This document shows, in pieces, positions 5,813 to 12,545 of a stretch of DNA of 20,920 bases. The DNA is from a virus. The position numbers and the translations under genes are program-made. The notes under the pieces are model-generated. The model worked only from the letters and a program-made list of their open reading frames with translations, made no database searches and was not told where the DNA came from. Position 1 is the stretch's first letter; every line of letters starts with the position of its first letter. The stretch covers positions 1 through 20,920 of the IMG/VR virus record IMGVR_UViG_3300032322_000303; one strand, given 5' to 3'.

Positions 5813-6381
5813 AAAACATTGCTACCGCGCTCTGCAAAGCACAGAAGGCTTTTGGCCCTGCCCTCAAAAGCTCTGTCAACCCACACTTTCGCTCCAAGTA
5901 TGCTGACCTTGCCGCTTGCGTTGAAGCAGTCATGGACAGCCTTAACAACAATGGCATCTCCTTAATCCAGCAAACCCATGACCACCCTGATGGCGTGATC
6001 GTAGAGACAATGTTCCTGCACGAGTCAGGCGAGTCATTAAGCTGTGGTCGCCTGTACTTTCCTGCCGCCAAGAACGATCCACAGGGCTATATGAGCGCCC
6101 TGACCTATGCCCGCAGGGGTTCGCTCATGGCGGCTTGTGGCATCGCTCCAGAAGACGACGATGGCAATGCCGCATCCCGTAAGACAGAGTCTAAGGTTTC
6201 TGAAAGCGTAATGGCTGACCACCTTGCCGCCATCAGCGCCAGCGCCAACTCAGAAGAGTTGCAGAAAGCCTACTCACAAGCCTACGAAGCCTGCAAGGGT
6301 GACCAAGGCTGGCAAGCCAAAGTGATTGCCGCAAAGAAGGCCCGTGTTGAAAAAGCTAAAAAAGAAAGTTTGAAATCATGA
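5809..6381 (+). CDS. ERF-family single-strand annealing protein, 190 aa
   Basis: Recombinase of the ERF superfamily, which anneals complementary single strands during phage recombination and end repair. Visible signatures are NPHFRSKYADLAACVEAV (about residues 24-41), the NGISLIQQ strand, ETMFLHESGESL, and the SALTYARRGSLMAACGI block followed by the acidic EDDDGNAA. The usual GSALTYARRY is here MSALTYARRG, a small deviation. Length fits the family. The C-terminal third is a charged helical tail. An exonuclease and a protein with an SSB-like tail follow in the same operon, the normal setting for this family. Confidence 0.9.
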   Translation: MKNIATALCKAQKAFGPALKSSVNPHFRSKYADLAACVEAVMDSLNNNGISLIQQTHDHPDGVIVETMFLHESGESLSCGRLYFPAAKNDPQGYMSALTYARRGSLMAACGIAPEDDDGNAASRKTESKVSESVMADHLAAISASANSEELQKAYSQAYEACKGDQGWQAKVIAAKKARVEKAKKESLKS

Positions 6382-6545
6382 AAAAAGAAAAACCTGTCAC
6401 CCTCGACCAAATGACCTTGCGTGACTTCTATGCGCTCTTTGCCATGGTCGGTGACCTAGCAAGCGGCACAAAAGCAGACCAAAAGAACATTGCCGCCAAA
6501 GCATATGACCTAGCAAACGAAATGATGAAAGCCCGAAATGATTGA
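6378..6545 (+). CDS. Small protein between annealase and exonuclease, 55 aa
   Basis: ATGA overlap with the ERF gene and an 8-base overlap with the exonuclease gene make translation likely. The product MKKEKPVTLDQMTLRDFYAL and on is two helices with a hydrophobic face (FYALFAMVGDLA, NIAAKAYDLANEMM). Family unknown. The position suggests an accessory of the recombination pair. Confidence 0.65.
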   Translation: MKKEKPVTLDQMTLRDFYALFAMVGDLASGTKADQKNIAAKAYDLANEMMKARND

Positions 6546-7164
6546 AATCGAACAACGCTCAAACGAATGGTTTGCCCTGCGCTTAGGCAAGGTGACCGCC
6601 TCTCGTGTCGCTGACCTGATGGCTAAAACCAAAACAGGCTACTCAGCAACTCGCGAGAACTACATGGCCCAGCTCGTGGTGGAGCGCATCTCCAACTCAC
6701 AGGCTGAGTCCTTTACCAACGCCGCCATGCAGTGGGGTACGGATCAGGAACCCTATGCCCGTGCAGAATACGAAGCCACACAAGGCGTTATGGTCGAGGA
6801 GTGTGGGTTTGTATCCCACCCAACAATTGAGATGGCTGGAGCCTCTCCTGATGGCTTGGTGGGGGATGAAGGACTCATAGAGATCAAGTGCCCTAATACA
6901 GCCACGATGATCGATGTTTTGCTCACAGGTACTGTGGCATCCAAATACTACACCCAGATGCAATTCCAGATGGCCTGCACGGGTCGCCAGTGGTGTGACT
7001 ATGTGGTGTTCGATCCACGCATGCCAGCCAAGGCGCAAATGTTTATAAAAAGAGTGGCAAGAGATGAGGCGTTCATTGCAGAGATGGAAGCTGAAGTCAC
7101 CAAGTTCCTCGGCGAAGTCGCTGAAAAAGTAGCAAAAATCCAATCAATCATTGAAAGCAAATAA
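6538..7164 (+). CDS. YqaJ-family viral exonuclease, 208 aa
   Basis: A lambda-exonuclease-like PD-(D/E)XK nuclease expected to resect double-stranded DNA ends and supply single strands to the ERF protein. Motifs in order: QRSNEWFALRLGKVTASR (6-23), MQWGTDQEPYARAEYE (64-79) with the acidic E71, SPDGL with D105, I-E-I-K-C-P with E115 and K117 as the catalytic E-x-K, and the Y-x-x-Q-M-Q-F-Q block (137-144). All key residues are present and the length is typical. It overlaps the genes on both sides. Confidence 0.93.
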   Translation: MIEIEQRSNEWFALRLGKVTASRVADLMAKTKTGYSATRENYMAQLVVERISNSQAESFTNAAMQWGTDQEPYARAEYEATQGVMVEECGFVSHPTIEMAGASPDGLVGDEGLIEIKCPNTATMIDVLLTGTVASKYYTQMQFQMACTGRQWCDYVVFDPRMPAKAQMFIKRVARDEAFIAEMEAEVTKFLGEVAEKVAKIQSIIESK

Positions 7165-7397
7165 TGGCTAAGAAATACGACATCAAATTCGCGGCTCGTG
7201 AATACGAAGTAAAAGGCGAAAAGAAAACCTATTGGTCAAACCATGGCACATTGTTTATTGAAGACAGTGGCAAGATCAAAATCAAGATGGACTCACGCCC
7301 TGACTCCAAAGATTACGATGGCTGGTTCCAAGTGTTTGAGCAAAAACCTAAAGAGCAGTACCAAGGTTTGCCACAAGACGACGACATGGCGTTTTGA
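7164..7397 (+). CDS. Small protein with SSB-like acidic tail, 77 aa
   Basis: Starts within the exonuclease stop (TAATG). The body is beta-rich and basic (KYDIKFAAREYEVKGEKKTYW, in part, then GTLFIEDSGKIKIKM), compatible with a single-domain OB-like fold. It ends D-D-D-M-A-F, close to the D-D-D-I-P-F tip by which bacterial SSB recruits partners. Together with ERF and YqaJ this makes a small single-stranded DNA-binding protein likely. The core does not show a sequence match I can confirm, so the call rests on the tail, length and context. Confidence 0.6.
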   Translation: MAKKYDIKFAAREYEVKGEKKTYWSNHGTLFIEDSGKIKIKMDSRPDSKDYDGWFQVFEQKPKEQYQGLPQDDDMAF

Positions 7398-7402
7398 TTA
7401 AC

Positions 7403-7450
7403 GGGGGGAAAGCCGTGCAACATGCTTGCGCACGAGCGGTTAGTACCTCC
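7403..7450 (+). promoter_or_regulatory. Predicted multi-helix RNA element
   Basis: Nested pairings: GGGGG (7404-7408) with CCTCC (7446-7450), AGCCG (7411-7415) with CGGTT (7437-7441), and TGC (7416-7418) with GCA (7430-7432). It fills nearly all of the gap before the ribosome site of the membrane protein gene at 7469. No U-run follows, so it is not a standard terminator. I do not recognise a known riboswitch class. Confidence 0.45.
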
Positions 7451-7468
7451 ACCACATAAGGAAAAATA

Positions 7469-7618
7469 ATGGGATACTTTATTGGAATAATCTGTTTCTT
7501 GGCATGGCTTACCCATGTGTTTACCTGTTTTATAGAAGGTCTGTGGGGATTCTTGATAGCAGGCGCACTGCTATTTCCCATTGGAATTTTGCATGGGTTT
7601 TACCTGTGGTTTAGGTAA
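7469..7618 (+). CDS. Small membrane protein, 49 aa
   Basis: Preceded by the ribosome site AAGGAA. Nearly the whole product is hydrophobic and aromatic, with two likely membrane segments (about 3-22 and 25-48) split by the single acidic residue E23. The pattern ...WLTHVFTCF...GFLIAGALLFPIGILHG is familiar from small membrane proteins of phages and bacteria of unknown role. It is last in the early operon; its stop codon lies in the A-run that serves as the T-tract of the leftward terminator. A holin-like role is possible but unsupported. Confidence 0.65.
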   Translation: MGYFIGIICFLAWLTHVFTCFIEGLWGFLIAGALLFPIGILHGFYLWFR

Positions 7619-7643
7619 AAAAAAGCCCTGCGTGAACAGGGCT
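7617..7643 (-). terminator. Intrinsic terminator of the late operon
   Basis: On the minus strand AGCCCTG-TTCACG-CAGGGCT forms a 7-bp stem with a 6-base loop, followed by eight T residues. It lies 22 bases beyond the last late gene. On the plus strand the hairpin is followed by AAATGG, so it should terminate only leftward transcripts well. Confidence 0.88.
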
Positions 7644-7664
7644 AAATGGCACTCTGCAAAAGTG

Positions 7665-9704
7665 TTATTTCATTTTAGCTAATTCTGCTTCGATGTCAGC
7701 TTCGATGTCAGGAGCACCCTTAATCCGATTTGGGCTTGATTGAATATCAGACTCAAGATCAGGGGCTGTTTGTTGTGGAGCTGGCGATGGGAATATAGCG
7801 CTTGCTGTACCCATTGTCGTGCCAATCTCAGCCTTGGTTGCCCTTGCCTCACGAGGAGCTTGCTTCTTGGCGTAGTCCTCCAAAACCTTGACAGTTGCGG
7901 CAACCTCAGCAGGGTTGTTAGACATCAGCATTCCAGCTAGTTTGTCAGCCGTATCCTGAGTCATGGTGGTGCTCTTAGCCGCCTTAGCCGCCAGCCCAGT
8001 CAGGGATGACCAGAAACCACCTGTAATGGCGTTTCCGATAGCTTCACCCATGGAGTTGTCACCCTCAAGCGCTTGGTTCATCTGGGTACGACGAGCGGTG
8101 CTCGAGTTAGCCAATATGCTGTTAGCTTGGTTAAACAACTGAGACTCGCGCTCAAGCGCCGCTTTAAACAAATTAAAATGCGCAGGATTGTCAAACAAAG
8201 GCATGAGCTTTTGTTGCATCTCAGGTGAGCCAATAACATTTTGCGCTGAGTTACGCACAGAAGCTGGCCCCATGATCTGCCCATAGATGTCACGAGCCAC
8301 ACCAGTGCGGAACGCTTCTTTCTCAGAGGGAGACATACCCTTAACGAGCTTAGCAACCTCTTCGTGATCCATGCCACGGAACTTATCCATACCAGCTCTC
8401 ATGGCATCAATAACTTCCATGTCACCAGCGTACTTAGTTAGCGCTGTGTCGTACTCAGGAACCACGGTTTTCAGGCGGTCACGCAACTCATTACGCATCT
8501 GCTTGAGGGTGTTTGCTTGAGTCTTGACAGTAGCATCAGTAGAGCTAAAGCCTGACTTGACCATAGCGTCCATGGCGCGTTTCATGTAGTCAAGCGTGCG
8601 CACATCAGGGATTGAGGCAACTTTAATGTTTCCTTCTGTATCAGCGATGTACAAAGGCTCGAGTTTGAACTTGCTTGGGTCTTGACCACGAACCTTGGCG
8701 AGATTGGCCTCACCATTAGCAATCTGTCGAGCAAGGTCATAGACTGACTTGACTTCGGGTTGCTCGAGGATGGTCATGATTTTGGGGTCGTTGACACTGC
8801 CAACATTGTAGGCATCGTCGTAGGCTGTGCCAGCGAAGTCGCGGAGTTCTTTGACTAGGCGGTCTTCGTCAGCGTAGTAGTCCCCCGGCTTCAAGCCCGC
8901 CTTCACCTGATCATATGTCCGCTCCCGAATACCCGCCTTCTGCTCACCAAGCCTCTTACCAATTACTTGACGACCACTGCCCACTCGCTGTGCCACCGCC
9001 TCAGCCAAGTCCACCATCGCTGGATCAACATTAGCCACCGTTGAAGGCACGCGCATGCTTGCATCTTTTTTCATCACAGCCTCAATCTGCTGTGGTGTCA
9101 ACTGAGCCTGCTTCAATGCGTCTAGCATCTTTGCTGAGGCTCTGTCTTGAATGCCTTGTGGAGTAGGCATCAGGCGCTCTTTTAGCCAGTTGTAGCCACT
9201 TCCAGCAGTGCGCATACCAACAGGGATAGCCGCACCTAACGCAGTGCCCATCAGAGCGCCCGTGCCAGCACCAGAGCCACGCTCGCCCTCAGTGGCTGTG
9301 CCAGCGCCAGCAACAGCACCAGTTGTGCCACCAGCGGCGATGCTACGAGCCATGGGGCTTTGGGAGAGGCGTGAGAGGATGCCAGCAGAGGCGCGTCCTG
9401 TTTGGGCAACGGCGGCGGGCTGGCCCCCGGGGGTGAGCATCATCCCCACCGCAGGCAACATCCCACCCGCAAACTCTAGCGTCCCAGCCGCATACGGATT
9501 TTCAGCAGAATATCTCGCATACTCGTCACGAATTTTTGCCAGATTGTCTTCATAACTACCACTCCCAAGTTTAGAGCGGAGCCAAGCCTCGCCCTCATCA
9601 CCCCAACCCATGCCTAGTCCTTGACCAAGCAGGGCGCGAACATCACCAACCTTGCGGTTAACAGGTGGCTTCTTGCCACGAGCCGTATTATTTAAGTCAG
9701 CCAT
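7665..9704 (-). CDS. Candidate internal or ejection virion protein, 679 aa
   Basis: Last gene of the late operon, with an AAGGAC ribosome site and a TAATG overlap with the upstream gene. The N-terminal stretch with GWGDEGEAWLRSKLGSGSY (34-51) and ENPYAAGTLEFAGG (68-81) resembles large internal proteins of other phages. Residues about 80-165 are Gly/Ala-rich and include a glycine-zipper-like run, which could insert in membrane during DNA entry. The rest is helical and charged. The C-terminus holds a short repeat (APDLESDI, APDIEADI). Role as an ejection protein is inferred from composition and position. Confidence 0.65.
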   Translation of the reverse strand: MADLNNTARGKKPPVNRKVGDVRALLGQGLGMGWGDEGEAWLRSKLGSGSYEDNLAKIRDEYARYSAENPYAAGTLEFAGGMLPAVGMMLTPGGQPAAVAQTGRASAGILSRLSQSPMARSIAAGGTTGAVAGAGTATEGERGSGAGTGALMGTALGAAIPVGMRTAGSGYNWLKERLMPTPQGIQDRASAKMLDALKQAQLTPQQIEAVMKKDASMRVPSTVANVDPAMVDLAEAVAQRVGSGRQVIGKRLGEQKAGIRERTYDQVKAGLKPGDYYADEDRLVKELRDFAGTAYDDAYNVGSVNDPKIMTILEQPEVKSVYDLARQIANGEANLAKVRGQDPSKFKLEPLYIADTEGNIKVASIPDVRTLDYMKRAMDAMVKSGFSSTDATVKTQANTLKQMRNELRDRLKTVVPEYDTALTKYAGDMEVIDAMRAGMDKFRGMDHEEVAKLVKGMSPSEKEAFRTGVARDIYGQIMGPASVRNSAQNVIGSPEMQQKLMPLFDNPAHFNLFKAALERESQLFNQANSILANSSTARRTQMNQALEGDNSMGEAIGNAITGGFWSSLTGLAAKAAKSTTMTQDTADKLAGMLMSNNPAEVAATVKVLEDYAKKQAPREARATKAEIGTTMGTASAIFPSPAPQQTAPDLESDIQSSPNRIKGAPDIEADIEAELAKMK
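9425..9432. repeat. CCCCGGGG palindrome
   Basis: Extends to CCCCCGGGGG (9424-9433). It encodes Thr-Pro-Gly-Gly in the 679-residue protein with the codons CCC GGG. Confidence 0.65.
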
Positions 9705-12532
9705 TATTCAAGTCCTTCTGGTGTAGGAGTTGCGCTAGAAGTTGTGTCTCTGTAAACACCGCGCTTGATCTCATCGAGGCGGCGCTTGCTACGCTCGTCG
9801 ATAGACTTCAGAGCACGGAAAGCATTCTTCATGATACGAGCACGTTCTTCGATACTCTTCGCGTTGATACCTTGGAGTTCTTTGAGGGTGCGGGTTTCTG
9901 CATCGGAAATGGCCCCGGGGAACGTGGACTTCAACTGCGCCAACGCGCCCTTCTCCAACAAGTTAATTTGCTCACGAGTATTCGCTAACTTAGGGTCTTT
10001 AGAACCCGCCGCTTCAAGAATCTTCCGCTGTGTAATGTCTGGCAACGATGCATCAAACGTATTTGGATTTAACGAATAAGCACGCTTGAGGTCTTCCATA
10101 GCTTGCGATGTACTGCCAAGCATGTCTTCAGTCTGAGTCTTCAATGCAACCTCTGCTGGAGTCAACTTAGTTTGTTGTTCCTGTTGGTTTTGGAACTTTT
10201 GAAGTGCCAAAGTTGCATTTGCTTGTTGAACGCTCATGCCTGCCAATGTTGCTGTAACTTGAGCTAACTTAGCGTCGACGCTAGTCTGGGCAATTGCGTT
10301 GACACGGTCTTGGAACTCCTTAGTCCCGGGGCGCAACCCCTCGTCCTTCGCCTGTTTACCCGCCGCAGACTCAGGCTCACCAGACTTAATAAAGTCCTTA
10401 ATAATTTCAGTCGTGATAGCCCTCTTGTCCTTCATGCCCTCAGACGCAAGGGTTTTGATTGTTGCAAGTTCATCCTTAGCGGATGCCATACGCATCTCTT
10501 GACCTTTAAGACCCATCTGCAACTGAAGTGCACGCTGAGCCTTTTTAGCATCGCGCTCTTCTTTGCTATAAGCCGCAAGCTCTTTGTTCACATTACCAAG
10601 TGTTTCCGCAAAGTGACCAGTCTTAGTAGGAGAACCAAACGCAGAAGCTAAACGGAAATACATTTCAGCTTTAGAAGGCGCTTCATCAGCGGAACCTTTA
10701 ATAGCCTTTTGAATCATTGCTTGGAATGCAAGTGACTCTGCATCGGAGCGTTTACGCGCTTCTGCAAGTTCAGAACTGTAGTCAGTTGAATCACCTGCAT
10801 ATCGTTGGAGCAATGCGTCCAACTGAGTAGCACGAGCGTCCATCGGCGATTGAGGTGTCGGTGGGTAAGCATCGCGTCTAGTCATTTGGTTAGAAACGGG
10901 TGCAGGAGCCTGAACTTCCATAGGGAACAGCTTAGAGCCTTGGAAACTCATGATGTCAGCTTGTGGTGTAACGCCATAGTTTTCAGCCATTTTTTCAATG
11001 CTGTCGCCACCATTAATGCCGCCAGTTTGAAAATGAGTTTTCACACGACCACCTTTAGCGTAATTCGCCATGTCATACATGTCAAAGAATTTACCACCGC
11101 CACCGCCGCCGCCAAAATCGCTAACACCTAAGCCATATTTACCAAAGTCGTCAGCGCCACCAAAATAATCAGGCTTTAAAAATTCAGCAGGGTTGCTGAA
11201 GTCATTATCGTTAATATATGTTGATTCGCTAGGGTATGAACCAAAGGCATCTGGCAAGCCGCTAGGCGACTCAGATACAGGGTTGATGTATGTGTTGTTA
11301 CCGCTGTTGAACGAATTGTCCCCAGCCATAGAACCAAAGCTAAACCCTGAATTGTCAACATTTTCCCAAGGCTGGACTTCATATAGAGTATCTAAAGAAT
11401 CAATAGCTCCTTGAATACCGCTGGTTGTACCGTCATCAGTTGCGATTGGATTGTCAACTATAAAAGGATTGTCAACTACAAAGGGAGTGTCAACTACAGT
11501 AGGAGTGTCTATTACAACAGGAGTGTTAGTAGTTATTGCAGGAGTTTCAGGCGACAGATATTTGTCAAACTCTTCTGGCAGGTCACCACCGCCCGCTCTG
11601 TTAGGGCCAATAGTGTCAGGAATAGTAATGTTAGGGTCAACCTCGGTAATGTCCACAACACCTGTTCTAGTGGTCGATGGAAAATCGTCGTCTGGACTAG
11701 GCATGACAGGCAAAGGCATGACAGGGTCAGGCACATAAGGCGGTGGCTCCCAAGGCAGTACAGGATCAGGCACAGGCTCTGGCTCAGGGTAAGGATAAGG
11801 ATCGGGTACAGGATCAGGGATAACAGGATCAGGGATGACAGGATCAGGGATGACAGGATCAGGGATGACAGGATCAGTTACGACAGGCGGCACATAAGGC
11901 GTGATTGGCGAGTACGGGGTAACTGACGTTATAGGCGTTGCTATAGGTGTTGTTATAGGCGTTGTAGGTATTACAGGCGTTACAGGCGTTGTAATTTGGC
12001 TTTCTGCTGTTCCGTACTTAGGAACTTGCAAGACATTACCCCAACGATTGTTGGTAGCGTTGTAGATATCTTGTGCGCTAATACCATACTTGTCAGCATA
12101 AGCATTGATGTCAGATGTGTTAGCTGTTGGGTTTTGAGCCGCCCAGTTTTGGATGTTTTGGTTGAACTGCTTTAGACCCATGTTAGAGCCAGCACTAGGA
12201 CTGGTTGCATATTGCAAAGCGGCAGACTTAGGCTCATTACCTGTTTGGAATTGAGCTTGCATGTACTGAGGCGTGCCAAGCATGCGGTTCTGGTACTCGG
12301 TCTTGTAGGTGTCGTACAAGGCTTTGTCAACGGGGTAGTTGACTTTGTCGATGTTGTACTTTGCCAAAAGATTGTCGTACTTAGTTTGGGCAGAGGCGAG
12401 CGCGTCACCAGTGAGGGTGTCGGTTTCGGTGGGCCGCACCCCGGGGTCTACGGGAACCCCCGCACCCGAGTAATTCAAACTCGGGGTCGACACCCCAAAC
12501 TGCTTCATCAATCGATCAAGTTCAAATCCCAT
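9704..12532 (-). CDS. Large proline-rich repeat protein, possible structural or ejection protein, 942 aa
   Basis: Clear AAGGAAG ribosome site. The N-terminal 180 residues are globular-looking. Residues about 180-285 are a proline-rich linker with TP-I-T/A runs and four exact PVIPD units. Residues about 334-361 repeat V-V-D-[TN]-P-F. A run of seven glycines lies near residue 475, followed by YAKGGRVKTHFQTGG (about 487-501). The C-terminal 370 residues are helical and rich in K, E, Q and A, consistent with coiled coil. The stiff linker suggests a spacer between two domains of a virion protein. No enzyme motif is seen. Confidence 0.7.
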   Translation of the reverse strand: MGFELDRLMKQFGVSTPSLNYSGAGVPVDPGVRPTETDTLTGDALASAQTKYDNLLAKYNIDKVNYPVDKALYDTYKTEYQNRMLGTPQYMQAQFQTGNEPKSAALQYATSPSAGSNMGLKQFNQNIQNWAAQNPTANTSDINAYADKYGISAQDIYNATNNRWGNVLQVPKYGTAESQITTPVTPVIPTTPITTPIATPITSVTPYSPITPYVPPVVTDPVIPDPVIPDPVIPDPVIPDPVPDPYPYPEPEPVPDPVLPWEPPPYVPDPVMPLPVMPSPDDDFPSTTRTGVVDITEVDPNITIPDTIGPNRAGGGDLPEEFDKYLSPETPAITTNTPVVIDTPTVVDTPFVVDNPFIVDNPIATDDGTTSGIQGAIDSLDTLYEVQPWENVDNSGFSFGSMAGDNSFNSGNNTYINPVSESPSGLPDAFGSYPSESTYINDNDFSNPAEFLKPDYFGGADDFGKYGLGVSDFGGGGGGGKFFDMYDMANYAKGGRVKTHFQTGGINGGDSIEKMAENYGVTPQADIMSFQGSKLFPMEVQAPAPVSNQMTRRDAYPPTPQSPMDARATQLDALLQRYAGDSTDYSSELAEARKRSDAESLAFQAMIQKAIKGSADEAPSKAEMYFRLASAFGSPTKTGHFAETLGNVNKELAAYSKEERDAKKAQRALQLQMGLKGQEMRMASAKDELATIKTLASEGMKDKRAITTEIIKDFIKSGEPESAAGKQAKDEGLRPGTKEFQDRVNAIAQTSVDAKLAQVTATLAGMSVQQANATLALQKFQNQQEQQTKLTPAEVALKTQTEDMLGSTSQAMEDLKRAYSLNPNTFDASLPDITQRKILEAAGSKDPKLANTREQINLLEKGALAQLKSTFPGAISDAETRTLKELQGINAKSIEERARIMKNAFRALKSIDERSKRRLDEIKRGVYRDTTSSATPTPEGLE
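9913..9920. repeat. CCCCGGGG palindrome
   Basis: Encodes Phe-Pro-Gly-Ala in the 942-residue protein with the codons CCC GGG. Confidence 0.65.
11448..11519 (-). repeat. 18-bp tandem repeat, four units
   Basis: Degenerate copies of an 18-bp unit beginning GGA(T/G)TGTCAACTA on the plus strand, encoding V-V-D-[TN]-P-F on the minus strand. A fifth decayed unit begins at 11520. The period matches a whole number of codons, so the reading frame is kept when copies are gained or lost. Confidence 0.75.
11808..11877 (-). repeat. 15-bp tandem repeat, about 4.7 units
   Basis: Unit ACAGGATCAGGGATG on the plus strand, nearly perfect, encoding the pentapeptide PVIPD on the minus strand. The near identity of the copies shows recent expansion or slippage. 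Confidence 0.88.
12439..12446. repeat. CCCCGGGG palindrome
   Basis: Encodes Asp-Pro-Gly-Val near the N-terminus of the 942-residue protein with the codons CCC GGG, in a local GC-rich patch. Confidence 0.65.
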
Positions 12533-12545
12533 GATGCTTCCTTAA

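Noticed and set aside
6697-7143. 148-residue minus-strand frame
   Set aside because: It lies fully inside the exonuclease gene, whose motifs and catalytic residues are complete; the antisense product looks like no protein.
9208-9555. Ala/Pro-rich plus-strand frame
   Set aside because: It is the complement of the Gly/Ala-rich part of the 679-residue gene; no ribosome site or promoter.
11411-11926. 171-residue plus-strand frame with RIRDD repeats
   Set aside because: It is the antisense shadow of the PVIPD repeat in the 942-residue gene, with no ribosome site and biased composition.
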